Shown here one piece after another: positions 21,991 to 35,390 of a stretch of DNA of 64,000 nt (position 1 is its first letter; each line of letters begins with the position of its first letter). Under the pieces are notes generated by a model. The model saw only the letters and a list, made by a program, of their open reading frames with translations, had not been told where the DNA came from and did not search any database. The position numbers and the translations under genes are program-made. The stretch is from Siphonodentalium dalli (Eukaryota; Mollusca; Scaphopoda; Gadilida; Siphonodentaliidae): positions 125,881,450 to 125,945,449 of the forward strand of contig CP136069.1 in assembly GCA_032622095.1 (NCBI GenBank), written 5' to 3'.

Positions 21991-22571
21991 TGGGACTTAA
22001 GTCCAAATAGCGAATTGGACTTAAGTCCAAATGCCACATAATTGTGAATTCGGCGAGGAATTGTACTTAAGTGCAAATGAATTACACTTAAGTGCAAATA
22101 CTGATATTTTCATCTATTTAGACTTAAGTCCAATTCCTCGCCGAATTCACAATTATGTGGTATTTGGACTTAAGTACAATTCATTTGCACTTAAGTGAAA
22201 TTCAACTGTATAAGAAACACCCCCATCAGATATTAAGCAGGTCCATCATTTGGACTTAAGTCCAATTAGTGGATTGATTTGGACTTAAGTCCAATTAGTG
22301 AATTGATTTGGACTTAAGTCCAATTCATTTGGACTTAAGTCCAATTATTTGGATTTGAGTCCAATTATTTGGACTTAAGTCCAAATATTCACTAATTTGA
22401 CTTAAGTCAAAATCAATTCATTAATTGGACTTAAGTCAAAATCATTTGGACTTATGTCCAATTATTTGGACTTAAGTCCAATTAGTGAATTGATTTGGAC
22501 TTATGTCCAATTCATTTGGACTTAAGTCCAATTATTGGGCTTTAGTCCAATTATTTGGACTTAAGTCCAAA
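21991..22571. repeat. Left subterminal palindrome array
   Basis: About ten exact GGACTTAAGTCC cores and a similar number of one- or two-base variants (GGACTTATGTCC, CACTTAAGTG, TGACTTAAGTCA) are spaced by AATTATTT or AATTAGTGAATTGATTT. Within it, 22,020-22,075 and 22,117-22,180 form a further inverted pair around CCTCGCCGAATTCACAATTA. Confidence 0.92.
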
Positions 22572-24649
22572 TGCTAAGTAGGAACTAGATGACCTATCTG
22601 GACATGCCATAAATGTATTTATTTTGACACATGGGCATGCATCCATGGACCTTTCCCTACTTACAGGGGCGTATGTAGCGTATCTATTTAAGACTGAGAA
22701 CCAATTACTTTGATTCATCGTATCATTGATGAAGAACGGACGTATGAATTTGGTGCAAACTAGCGCTAAACATATTTGTATCACTATCAGTTTCGGTGAC
22801 CCTCCCCAATCGTATCACAAAGGTGACTTCCATTCCTTATTCGAATAGTTGTATTTATGTCGAACAAAGGGTGTTAATTGTTGGGTGGCCACCATGGCAC
22901 TCTTTACATACACCCGATCCCAAAATGGTCACTGTCCAGATGGGTTCAAATGGGGAACGCATGCCATTTCTCAGCCCCCTGACCGATTTAGGTCACACAA
23001 ATGGCGTTATACGAGCACAACTTGATCTCCAGCAGTTCGGGAGTGACGTCATTGGATGGTAATCATGTTGTGGAACAACATTAGAATGCACACAGCTGGT
23101 TTCCGTTGTTAGCGACAGCGTCCTTATAGAAACGTCAACATACACAACGTATTTTCGTGCAATCGGCGGCGACCTCTTTCTAAAAGATCAAATGGTGCGC
23201 CCCAAATATAATTGTTTATAAAGTTCAGTTTGTTAAGTCTGTAACTTGATTAAGCAACTGGAAGTTTGTTACTATAAAATATACAATATTCTTCCATCCG
23301 TGAGCTGGTGAATTTGCACTACCTATAATCGATATCGGTGCTATAGTCTAGACGAGTGCTAGTAGTGCGACTGGCTACTGCTCAACTTCAAGTTCATTCA
23401 CAAACAACCAAATTCACATGACTGCTACATATACTCGTACAATTAAATTTTTTTTTCATTTAGAACTTTACGCGAATCATAAGATTTTATTAGAAATCAC
23501 ACCATGGTCCATGCTATGATATTTTTCCTGCACAATTTAGAAATATAATTATAATATAAAGCGGACTATTTCGCTGTGCAGTCGTATGAATACAAAACTT
23601 TCATTATCAGGTTTAGTCTCTACTATACATATAGGGGCCTGAACCCTAATTCCAGATTCCAGCATGCAATTTTCTGTTTGTTAATTGAACAGGTTCTGTT
23701 GCACATGCAGGCTCCAAAATAGCGTGTGTTCTGCCCCTTCTGTCATAACGAAATAAACCCATAAATTATTCTCTCAACTAGTAATGGAAAAAACACACTT
23801 GCTGGCAGGGGGGGGGGGGGGGTCTGCAAAAAAAATCCGTATATAGGGCCGGGGTGGGTGGGTGTTACAGAGGCCGAAAAAATTGCAAACAATTTACAAG
23901 TACTGACCATGTAATGTTGTTTGTAAGCATTTTAGTACCATGCTTGTTGGTATAGGGCTATATAGGCAGCTAAAGTGACTCTTTAGCCTCAGGTTTAGCA
24001 ATATTCTGGATTTCACAGGATCCCGGACCACTTCACAGTGGACCACCGTAATAGCGTTCAGGAAACTTATGATCAACGGAAGAAATATTTAGTAACAAAA
24101 TTAATATATTACCCAGTTGTATACCTGAATAAAAGTAATAAAACAAAAAAACTGTATCACAAATTGGATACTACATGGTGAATACTCAATGATGACTAGA
24201 TATCATTAACCTGATTGTTGCATAACATGAAATTGAAAAGGGTATCTCATAAATTTCTAATGTCTGAAATACTGTCTTGCATGTTCTGGCATGTAATCAA
24301 ATTCATTCCTTCTGGTTATTTCTCATATTGAATGATTGCAAGTAATGTTAATTTGCAACAATTATCCAAATAAAACTGAATTGGTTATGATGAATGACCG
24401 TTACTGTTTACTCAGCAGCTCAGACAATCCCAACTGAAGGTGATGCTATTCTCATTGAATTTCCGAACTTTATCTTGGAGCTTTACTGCTCAACAAGACT
24501 AAACTAGAGGTGTGACTGTCCCAATGGGACTACAGATACCCCCCTGTTTTTAAAATACTAAGATGTTTCACATGTCAGTAAACATTTAGTTAAAATAATA
24601 AAATAACAGTTCCCATTGCAGGTGTACAACCATAACCCTAATCTTATAC

Positions 24650-24985
24650 CTATTGACCGAAAAATGTAGGAATAAAAGCTTGGACAAAATTATGTATGTT
24701 GCGAAAAAAAATTCTAAGTCGAAAAAGGGGAATAACTCCACACAAAAAATGTCGGACAGACATCAGAATCGCAGGTGCACAGGTTCCCATGGTACTAAAT
24801 ATCAGTGCCAAGATTAAAAAACATTGATCGAAAAATGTAGAAATAAAAGCTCGGACAAAATTATGCATGTTGCAAAAAAATTTCTAAGTCGAAAAAGGGG
24901 GATAACTCCACCAAAAAAAGTCGGACAAACGTCATAATCGCAGGTGCACAGGTTCCCATGGTGGTTGATGTCTGTGCCAAGTTTC
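24650..24985 (+). repeat. Tandem repeat, two units of about 175 bp
   Basis: Units starting ATTGACCGAAAAATGTAG and ATTGATCGAAAAATGTAG share GTCGAAAAAGGGG, ATAACTCCAC and CGCAGGTGCACAGGTTCCCA. The part after them leads into the GACG minisatellite and a TATACCCCCC block, a combination that I recall from molluscan repeats. Confidence 0.75.
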
Positions 24986-25037
24986 ACGGAAATTGATCAA
25001 AAAACGACTGAGAAAAACTCCGGACAAATTTGTGTCC

Positions 25038-25095
25038 ACGGACGGACGACGGACGGACGACGGACGACGGACGGACGACGGACGGACGGACGGAC
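25038..25095 (+). repeat. (GGAC/GACG)n minisatellite
   Basis: An alternation of GGACGGAC and GACGAC units ends before AAGCTGACTCCAGTATAC. Confidence 0.9.
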
Positions 25096-26219
25096 AAGCT
25101 GACTCCAGTATACCCCCCTAACTTCGTTGCGGGGGGTATAACTAAAATACTAATTGTATACTGTTATCACTTACAAATAGATGAACTGAAATAATGTGAT
25201 GCATTAAGATGCATTGAGAAATTACATTCTGGTAGGCATTGATGGTCATAACCCGTGATATTATGCATATTCGTCCCCCATTTCTGGTCCGTCACCATGC
25301 CATAGGGCATCAAAATATGACAACCGACTCTTGAGTTATAATGCAAAATGTTTTTACGGACGGACGGCTCGAGACGTCAACTATATACCCGCCGACTAAC
25401 ATCGGGCAGTATAATAACCATATCTCTAGGTGTATACCTAACCAAAAACAATTCCCCTCCCCCACCCACCCCGTTGGATAAGACTAAAGAGTTCTTTGGT
25501 CATGCACAAATAATGGTGGAACCCCTGATCTGTTTACCACTATTTACACTGGCCAGTGTTCTCCGACAGACACAACACACTCGATATATTAAGGCTATAA
25601 TGGGGTCTAGGGCGATTTGTGACATATAGTGTACCTACACAATGCTTTATTATTGTTGTTAGATACTGAATACACCAGGAAACACATGGAAATACAGTTT
25701 ATTTTTCGTTTTTCTGATCTGGGTTTACCAATTAGTAAGGCAGTTAACACAGTTATTGAAGAATGGCTAAAAAAAACTCTGAAATTTTGATAAAAACATG
25801 AGAAAGGGGGGTTGGTCCCCAAAATTTTGGAGGAAAAAAATATTATTTTGCACAAATGGGGTGGTGGGTCCCTCGGGTCGAAAAAATAATGTTTTGGGCC
25901 CTATATGTGCAATTTTGTTCCAGACCCCCCCCCATGTTGCTGGGGAGAAATTCTTGTAAACATAATATAAACGAAACTGCATGTAGCATGTGCGTTGTCA
26001 AATAACAATTGAATCAAATCGTGAATTAATGTTACTTCATTCAATGATTCATACATACAGTAAGCATTTATTAAGATGTCAATTTGGGTTCGAACCATGT
26101 TCAATGATGCCGAAAACAAGCCACGTAGCAAAAGGGACGCAATTGTATGGCGTTTGACTGTCAATCAAGACTTGCAGGAATATATCGTTACAAAGAAGGG
26201 GACTATCGTTTTAAACCAG

Positions 26220-26592
26220 ATGAATTGGACTTAAGTCCAAATGAATTGGACTTAAGTCCAAATCAATTCACTAATTGGACTTAAGTCCAATTATTTGGAC
26301 TTAAGTCCAAATCATTTGGACTTAAGTCCAATTAGTGAATTGATTTGGACTTAAGTCCAATTTATTTGGTCTTTAAGTCCAAATGATTTGGACTTAAGTC
26401 CAAATAGCGAATTGGACTTAAGTCCAAATACCAAATATGGAGTTTGACTGTCAAGCAAGACTTGCAGGAATATACCATTACAAAGAAGGGGACTATCGTT
26501 TCAAACCAGATGAATTGGACTTAAGTCCAAATGATTTTAACTTAAGTCCAATTATTTGGACTTAAGTCCAATTAATTGGACTTAAGTCCAAA
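26220..26592. repeat. Right subterminal palindrome array
   Basis: Eleven exact GGACTTAAGTCC cores plus two variants. A roughly 294-bp segment that includes part of the array and the leader TTTGACTGTCAA[T/G]CAAGAC is duplicated in tandem (starts near 26,150 and 26,444). Confidence 0.92.
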
Positions 26593-26879
26593 TAAATCAA
26601 AAATGTGAAAACTGCTTGCCATAGCCCGTAATGTTCCAGTTAGATTTAGTGTTGGGGTTATGGTCAGGGTTTTTGGGTCCCGCCCGTGCTACATCTTTAT
26701 GGTCATGATTAGGGCCCCGATCCGGTTATGCTTAGTTGTTGGGCCCCGCCACACTCCACCCCTCGCTCCAACGCTTCTCATTCCGTCCCGGTCGGGGTAA
26801 TGGACCAGGATGCCGTCCTGTCACATCACCTCTCGGGCATATGATTGGAACATTGATTGAATGAATAACTGATTACTAC

Positions 26880-26995
26880 ATGTAATCCGTGTGGACGGAG
26901 TAAGCAATCCGTTCGAACGGATTAGTAAATCGTGTGAACGGATTAGTAATCCATGCCGACCGATTAGTGTTACGTGTGCACGGATTAAAAATTAA
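26880..26995 (+). repeat. Degenerate 22-24-bp tandem repeat
   Basis: Units of the type CGGATTAGTAATCCGTGTGA occur about five times. Each unit contains the partial dyad GGATTA / TAATCC. Confidence 0.7.
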
Positions 26996-27631
26996 TTTAC
27001 AATGTCACCTCACTGGCTCCATTTACTTTTGTACTAAATATGGAGTTTTTATCGATACAATTCTGTGTTTGGAATCGACGGCGTGTTTTCTCCAGTAATG
27101 AAGTCTGCCAATCCAATATTAGAGACCTTTCGCAAAATCACGAATACGATTATGGACAGGTCAAAGTTCGATCTTTATATACGCACGGGGTTCTTAATTA
27201 TGTGAAATGGAATAAACCCTACTCAGTTTAATTATGTGCAGATGTGTCAAGGATGTGCCACCGGTCCTGCTTAGGGACGCTCTAACATTATCCGTGTGGT
27301 GTATAACACACGGACGTGAACATGGGATCTGATGTCAGAGACACACAATTCTTTTTACATATATATATGTGTAACTGAATATAGTGAGGCATATGCCGTC
27401 TCACCAATTAAACATCGTAAAAAATTGTGATGGTATCCACCTTACTATAGGACAATATATCCTATCCATAATCGTAATATTGATTTTGAGAAAGTTCTCT
27501 AATATAGCGGTGCTTGGCACGAATATGTTGTTTTTAGTCTGTTTTATGAGCTTTCGAACATTTCATCATATAATTGCGAGGTTGAATTTCATGTAACTAC
27601 AGTTCGTTCACATGTCTCTGTATATTTCCAG
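26996..27631. other. No recognised feature upstream of the GPCR exon
   Basis: This includes the pyrimidine tract and acceptor for the 27,632 exon. I find no TM1/TM2-coding sequence in it. Confidence 0.55.
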
Positions 27632-28152
27632 GAGCGATCTTCTGCAAATTGGTGAATTTTTCGCCCGTCCTGTGCATCATGGCGTCCGCCTATAGTCTCG
27701 TCGCTATATCCCATGAGCGTTATCGGGCGGTGTGTTGTGCAATTGAGCCACAGTTCACAAAACGCCAATGTGCTGTTATCATTATGGGAATTTGGGTTTT
27801 GTCATGGCTTGTCTCAATGCCAACTATCATAGAGTTCAACAACTACGAGGTGGTGGATGGTAACAAGACATTCACATCCTGTCGAAGTGGATCGGTCCCC
27901 TACGAATTCTCGATTCTCAACGGATTCTTCGTGACTTTAGTTTCATACGTCATCCCTCTCGTGATAATCGTCCTCAACTACACGAGAATCGCACTCTTCG
28001 CAGCACAACAATCGACCAAGGAAAAGAAAAATCCACACGCTTTGAGGTCCATCATTTCCAAAGGTCGGAAGAAAATCGTCAAAATGATGGCCATAATCAC
28101 AGCAATGTTTTCGATTTCCTGGTTGCCTTATTTCCTAATTTTAACGATATCG
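27632..28152 (+). CDS. Rhodopsin-like GPCR, exon with TM3-TM6
   Basis: This 521-bp exon has acceptor TATTTCCAG and donor TCG|GTAAGT and is phase 0 at its end. It begins AIFCKLVNFSPVLCIMASAY, which places the conserved TM3 cysteine. It then has SLVAISHERYRAV, with ERY in place of the usual DRY. TM4 follows with VLSWLVSMP, then an extracellular loop with the sequon NKT and a cysteine able to pair with TM3. TM5 has YVIPLVIIVLNY, then come a basic third intracellular loop and TM6 with FSISWLPYF. The pattern is class A and resembles peptide receptors, but I cannot name the ligand family. The exon(s) for the N-terminus, TM1 and TM2 should lie upstream; I did not find them. Confidence 0.9.
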
Positions 28153-28686
28153 GTAAGTTGATCATTAACCATTTCTTTACTGAATGGATTCTCCCATCAG
28201 TCATAAAAGTATATATTGGAATCGTATATTATTAATCTGGAGGGAGAACAGATGGCAGACATGAACTAACTAATAATACAAGTTGTACAATGATTTTGTT
28301 TCAGTGAACATCATCGATACATGGGTTAAAATTGTTGGGGTATACACTGTTGCGTTAATGTTGAGTCAAATTCCAGAAGTTGGGTTCAATTGTTGGGCTA
28401 GATTTTTGGGTTAGATTAGTTTATTGAATAATAACTGGGTTTCAGTTGCTCCACTTGATAAAAATCTGCTGGACGTGAGCTCTCTATGTATCTCTTATTG
28501 GTATCAAACTCAAATAGATACACGGCGAATGCATCTGTTATGTCGGAATGATATAGCTGTAGTATTGCTTGTGCCTTTGGTACAAGTTTTCTTTTCTAGA
28601 TTGATAATTTATTCCCGAAATGGAAGTCTTTAATGTTACACCTCGTTTCACTAGGTTCGAATATTAATTAAATGTCTCTCATCTAT

Positions 28687-31600
28687 TAGTTAGGGAGCCC
28701 GCATATGTTCCATTTACACTTTTGCGTACAAAAGGTTTGACCCCCTAAAGTTGGTACCAATAATGGAACATTCTGAAAAACCGATTTCTTAAGTTGCGCA
28801 TTCCTGGGGTTTAGGGGCTGCTGAACCCCAAAAAGTGCCAAAAATCACTTCTATTTACACTTCCGCGTACATCGATGAATTTTGGTTTGATAATACTCCT
28901 AAGTGTACTGATTAAGAAAACACAACTTAAGAAAGGGATTTTCCTGGGGTTTTCAGATAAGAAAGGGGGTCCCATGCTGAACCCCAAAACGTGATTTTTC
29001 AATTTTTTTTACACTTTCGCGTACATCCATAATTTTTGGTCTCAAAGTACTTAGATATATACTAATTATAAAAACACAACTTAAGAAGCAACTTTTCCTG
29101 GGGTTTTAAGATAAGAAGGGAGTCATCGGGTCACCCCTCAAAACGTAAAAAATCACTTTTATTTACATGATTGCATTCGCCCAACGTGTGTGTATGTGCG
29201 TACACCCCTGGAACGTTGCACTATTACAACCAATACATCCCTAAATCGATACGATCAACTTAAGAAATATATATTCATGTCGTTTTCTGATAAGAACGAG
29301 ACTTGTTACCCCCCCCCCACACAACACGATCCATTTTCTAGAACTATAAGTGTACCAGTTTTATGAAAATTATAGCGGGAAAATCTAGTAAAATGTATAC
29401 AAATGGATATATTTTCGTGAAGCTAAGACATAATGACACTTTTTTGGGCCAAAATTGAAACTCACCATCCAAGATGGCCGCCAAAATGACCGCCGGAAGT
29501 TGAAAATATGACATTTTTTCACAAATATCTTCTAGACCAATTCATGCTGTTTGGAACTGGTTGAGTAATGCAACTTTATTTTGTATTTTGTATATTAAAC
29601 TGATCATTGGAGCAATTAAATATGCATTTATTGGGGTCCTAACCCCTACCGATCCCTCAAAAATTTGATTGTACAGAATGCGGTATAAAATTTCACACAC
29701 AAAAATCACAATTGGGATTCTAGTCATATTTCAACAAGAAATGTACAGAACTTTGTAATGTGAGTGAGGCATATCATTGCCTATGCATATTCCAAATCAC
29801 TGGAACCAAAATTCTTACTTTGGCTCAAAATGGCTGCCAATATGGCCGCCAAAATATGGAAAATGGTAAATATTACACCAGCGTGTCCTGCAATCGCTTA
29901 CAAGTTGTGTTGATGTATAAAATTGGCCATTTTGCATTCTATACATTGAATACTAACATGTCTGATGCACCATGGTTAATTGTTACTATTTTCACTACTG
30001 ACATCGTCAAAAATATTGGACTTTTCTCTAAAAAAACTTTACATAAATATTGGCAAAAATTCAGTTTTCAGGTTTGGACCATTTTTTCAGGTAAAATATA
30101 ACTATCTTTGGATTGAAAGGTGTTTATTGTTTTGGTCTATCTTAAATGTGTCACACTACGGTGTTTATAGACCAAATTGCTCAAGATGGCTTCCAAAATG
30201 GCAACCAAATTTGTAAAATGCTAATTCTTTACATATATCCCGAACATTCTCTGCATTATCCGAAAAGGTAGCAAATTGTGACTCACTTGGTTATTATACG
30301 TGTTAGTTAATTAACTGACAACTACATGTTCTATTCCCAGTTGTCCCAGCTCCGTATGGGGCATGACAAATTCATTTTAATGTATGTAATTTTGCCGAGA
30401 ACCTCTTTTGTGATTTTGGCCATATTTATTGAAAGGAAATGGGCAAACTTTGAGACAGAACTGAGATGGACCATAATATTTGGCTATTCTGGTCCATTAT
30501 GATAAAAAAAATGTCTACAGGATACAGTGTGGATGCCAAGATCGTAGCCAGGGAGTTACTCTGTGATCATATGTGAGGTGAATAGGTCTGCAGGGAGTTA
30601 TTGTATGTCATGACTGATGTGAGTAGGTATACAATGAGTGACTATATGGTTATAAGTGGGTTGTCCATGGTAAGATGCATCTATGTATACAGGGAGAGGT
30701 CATGGTCAGGTGTGAGGTGAATCGGTATGCATGGGGTGACTGTATGGTGTATGATTGTGTATATCCAGTACGGGTGCATCCGGCGTGCCTGTATGGTCAT
30801 TGGTGTGGTGTATGGATATAGCTACATGGTCATATATGTGTTGATTATGTATATATGGAGTGAATGTAAGGTCATGGGTGGGATGTACATGTGTTGTCTG
30901 TATGATCATGGATGGGTTGTGTGGATAAATAGGTAGTGATTTTATGGTTACGGGTAATGTGTATAGGTATACATGGAATGACTGTATGGTCATGATTGAA
31001 TATGAATACCTGGAGTAAGCTGGGTGGACATTATCGATCGTGTGGGTACATAGGAAGTGTCCTTGTGGTAACGGGTGGGATGTATATTTATATATATCGT
31101 GGATGTATTACCATTGGTGGGTGTATAGGACTTAGCTGTATTATCATGGATGGCGTGTATGATTATACAGTGAATTGCTGAATTGTCATGTGTGAGGTGT
31201 ATATGCAAGGATGGGTTGTTTGAGTGGTCGTATGTGCGGGTTTTTTTGTATATCTGGAAGGGCTGAATGGCCATTAGTGAGGGTTACATGTATACCTGGA
31301 GTGAATCTATGGTCTAGGGTGGGCTGCATATGTATATCGAGTGGTTATATGACTATGTGTGTCGAATAGGTATACAGGTAGTGAATGTATGGTTAATGGT
31401 GAGATGAGTACATGTAGGTATACAAGTAGTGACTGTATGATCATAAATGTAATGAAAATCTATACAGGGGGGTGACAGGCGTATGAGTATACATGTACCT
31501 GGTGTTCCTGTTTGGTGACTCGTGTCGGTATCGCCATGTGTATACCAGTACACACACGTGTTGCTTTATTGTCATGGGCGAGGGATATGTGTATATAGCG

Positions 31601-34600
31601 AGTGGCTATATGGTCATGGATGAGGTGCATATGCATACATGGAGTGACTATACTGACATGGCTGGGTGCATTAGTATATATTGAGTGGCTATTCGGATAT
31701 GGTGTGACAAATAGGGATACAGGGATTGCCATGGCCAATGTTGGGGTGAATATGAATACAAGGATTGACCACGATCGTGTATGAATGTTTTGAATAGGTA
31801 CACACGGGGTGACTATATGGCCATAGGTCAGGTGAAGGAATATACCAGGTAACATGTGTGAGGGTATGCGTATGAAGCGAGTGGCTATATGGCCATTGGT
31901 GATGTGCATATGTATACCGGAATGACTTTATGGTCATTGTTGTGGTGTTGATGTATATATTGATTGTCCATTTGACCATGCGTTTGGAGAATAGGTATAC
32001 AGGGGATGACCTTATGGCCAATGGTGAGATTAATGGGTATACATGGAGTGACTATATGGTTATGGGTCATGTTTAGGAGTATACCCAGTGTGCCTGCATT
32101 GTGACGCGTGGCTGTATGGTCATCAGTGGTCATGGGCCAGGTGTACATGTATACAGTGAGTAACTATATTGTTATGTCTGTGGTGTTTATGTATATATGT
32201 AATGACTGTGTGATAATGGTTGGCTATCGCTTTCCACGATATGACATGACCTCTCTGTTGATTAACATATCCTTGAGTTATTGTGGAAAGCGATAGCCAC
32301 CCAAGGTACACATGTACAACCCACCCATTACCACAGTCACTCCATATGTACATAAACACCACACAAATGACAACATAGTCACCCACTTTATACACGTACA
32401 TGTACTAGTACACCTGATCATACAGCCATACTTGGTTATACCCGTACATACCACAAATGACGATACAGCCACGAGTCATGAACACCAGGTATACACCTAC
32501 ACCCGACCATATAGTCACTCTATGTATACACATTCACTACATTCACGATCATACAGTCACTCATTGTATACATATTCACATCAACGTGGACCATACAGCC
32601 ACTACATGTATACCTATTCGCCAAACCCATGACCATGGAGTCATTCCAGGTATACATATGCACATCACCAATGGTGAGCCCTTCCAGATATACCAATATC
32701 CGCACATACGACCACTCATAAGTTCCATACTTGCCATACTCATACACACCATCCATGATACTAAACCTACTCTCCATACACCACCAATGATAACACATCC
32801 ACAACATATATAAATATACGTCCCACCGTTACCAACAGGGAACTCCCTATATTCCAACACATCATTCATGACCATAGAATAACTCCCTGTATACCTATTA
32901 TCCTCATCTATGATCATAACTCCCTGGCTACCATCTTGGCTTCCACCCTGTATCCAGTTGATAAATTGTTATCATAATGGGCCAGAATACCCACATATCA
33001 TGGTTCATCTCAGTTCAGTCTCAAAGTTCTGCCCATTTCCTTTCAATGATATGGTTCTCCGCAAAATTCCATACTGCAACTTTAAAATGAATTGGTCATG
33101 CCCCATACGGAACTGGGACAAACATAATAGAACGTAGTTGTCAGTTAATTACATTGTAACTAACACGTACAATAACCAAGTGAGTCACAATTTGCCACTT
33201 TTTTCGGATAACGCAGAGAATAATATTCGGGATATGTTAACTTTTAACTTTTTACAAATTTGGTTGCCATTTTGGAAGCCATCTTGAGCAATTTAGTCTA
33301 TAAACACCGTAGTGTGACACATTTAAGATAGACCAAAACAATAAACACCTTTCAATCCAAAGATAGTTACATTTTACTTGAACAAATGGTCGAACCCTGA
33401 AAAGTGAATTCTTGCCGATATTTTTGTCCAATATTTCTGGTAAATGTCAGTGGTGACAATAGTAAAAATGATCCATGGTGCATCAGACATGTTAGTATGC
33501 AATGTATAGAAAAGAGATTAGCCAATTGTGTACATCAACCACAACTTGTAAGCGATTGCAGGACACCCTGGGGCAATATTTACCATTTTACATATTTTAG
33601 CGGCCATTTTCGCAGCCATTTTGAGCCAAGGTAAGATTTATTGTTCCAGAGATTTGGAATATTCATAGGTAATGATATGCCTCACTTACATTACAATGTT
33701 CTTTTCATTTCTTGTTGAAATATGACTAGAATCCCAATTGTGATTTTTTGTAAAAGTTTGTACTGCGTTCTGTAAAATCGATCTTTTTAGGGATTGGAAG
33801 GGGTTAGGACCCAAATAAATGCATATTTAATTGCTCCAATGATCAGTTAATATAAAAAACACAAAATAAAGTTGCATTACTCAACCAGTTCCAAACAGCA
33901 TGAATTGATCTAGAAGATATTTGTGAAAAAATGTCATATTTTCAACATTCGGCGGCCATTTTGGCGGCCATCTTGGATGGTGAGTTTCAATTTTGGCCCA
34001 AAAAAGTGTCATTATGTCTTAGCTTCACGAATATATATACATTTGTATACATTTTAATAGATTTTCGCGCTATAATTTTCATAAAACTGGCTCACTTACA
34101 GTTCTAGAAAATGGATCGTGTTGTGGTTTGGGGGGGGGGGGGGGGGTAACAAGTCTCGTTCTTATCAGAAAACGACATGAATATATATTTCTTAAGTTGA
34201 TCGTATCGATTTAGGGATGTATTGGTTGTAATAGTGCAACGTTCCAGGGGTGTACGCACATACACACACGTTGGACGAATGCAATCATGTAAATAAAAGT
34301 GATTTTTTACGTTTTGAGGGGTGACCCGATGACCCCCTTCTTATCTTAAAACCCCAGGAAAAGTTGCTTCTTAAGTTGTGTTTTTATAATTAGTATATAT
34401 CAAAGTACTTTGAGACCAAAAATTATGGATGTACGCGAAAGTGTAAAAAAAATTGAAAAATCACGTTTTGGGGTTCAGCATGGGACCCCCTTTCTTATCC
34501 GAAAACCCCAGGAAAATCCCTTTCTTAAGTTGTGTTTTCTTAATCAGTACACTTAGGAGTATCATCAAACCAAAATTCATCGATGTACGCGGAAGTGTAA

Positions 34601-34768
34601 ATAGAAGTGATTTTTGGCACTTTTTGGGGTTCAGCGGCCCCTAAACCCCAGGAATGCGCAACTTAAGAAATCGGTTTTTCAGAATGTTCCATTATTGGTA
34701 CCAACTTTAGGGGGTCAAACCTTTTGTACGCAAAAGTGTAAATGGAACATATGCGGGCTCCCTAACTA
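28687..34768. mobile_element. Giant foldback with minisatellite arms, copy B (complete)
   Basis: The terminal inverted repeats are TAGTTAGGGAGCCCGCATAT at 28,687 and its reverse complement ending 34,768. The halves mirror each other for about 3 kb around a centre at 32,219-32,302 (GGCTATCGCTTTCCAC / GTGGAAAGCGATAGCC). The inner parts match the other two copies, including the minisatellite arms (about 30,540-32,215 and 32,305-32,950). The outer arms are of a different type, with repeated GGTTTTCCTGGGG-like and AAGATGGCCGCC blocks. It sits inside the GPCR intron. No transposase frame was found. Confidence 0.88.
30540..32950. repeat. Inverted degenerate minisatellite, copy B
   Basis: This has the same unit type and mirror layout as 960-3,165, centred on 32,219-32,302. 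The unit order is partly conserved with copy A, so the array predates the spread of the element. Confidence 0.8.
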
Positions 34769-35284
34769 TATACAGATCTTAAGATCAGAATTGAATCTAT
34801 TGATTGGAATTATTTTTGGGAAATTTAACTAATGAACAGAATCTCAGATTATATGGTCAAAACTCAACCATCGAGATAGATTTTCTCTAACCCCATGTTT
34901 AGTCACTTCAAACCCAACTACGGATATTGCAAAACGAAAACCGACAGGAAGAACACGAATTATAGTGACGTAGTACCCAAGTCGTAATTCGTATATCTGT
35001 CGTAGTTCATTATGCGAAATGTGTAAGATACCGGGCAAAATTCAAAATCGAATAATATTTTTGGGTATATGTTGGAGCGCAAACCCCATGTGTCGTTAAA
35101 AGCCCATTACATTTTCGAGTCACCGATTATGTTTTATTATATTGACTTGATATATACGGTGTTAATAACAATCTATGACATAAGATATAATTAAAATACT
35201 ATAATTAATCGAAACATTTTCCCCGTCTCGCTCCCAGAATGCAACATAATTCAAACTATGATATAGAGTTTTTCCCCTTCCATC

Positions 35285-35390
35285 GGGGGGGGGGGGGGGG
35301 GGTCGTGCAAAAAAATTCCGACACAAGGCCGGGGGCGGGGGCGGGGGGGGGGGGTGTTTTGGGGGGTGGGGTGTTTTGGGTAGCAGCTCC
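35285..35390 (+). repeat. G-rich low-complexity tract
   Basis: An 18-base G run, a short AC-containing spacer, then GGGGGCGGGGGCGGGGGG-type sequence. The layout (G run, TCGTGCAAAAAAATTCCGAC, GGCCGGGG) recurs at 23,808-23,860, so it is a repeated unit rather than chance. Confidence 0.8.

Larger units (their letters stand above)
21959..26623. mobile_element. 4.7 kb transposon-like unit with palindrome arrays at both ends
   Basis: The ends are TATGGCAAGCCGTTTTCACA at 21,959 and its near reverse complement ending GCTTGCCATA at 26,623. GCCCGT lies immediately outside both ends, a likely 6-bp target duplication. Directly inside each end are arrays of TTGGACTTAAGTCCAA (about 10 exact cores on the left, 11 on the right). 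The interior (22,600-26,140) has G tracts, a 170-bp tandem repeat and a GACG minisatellite, but no transposase that I can see. Confidence 0.78.

Noticed and set aside
21991-22571. CRISPR-like array
   Set aside because: The repeats are self-palindromic, spacers are short and themselves repetitive, and the context is an animal genome with transposon ends.
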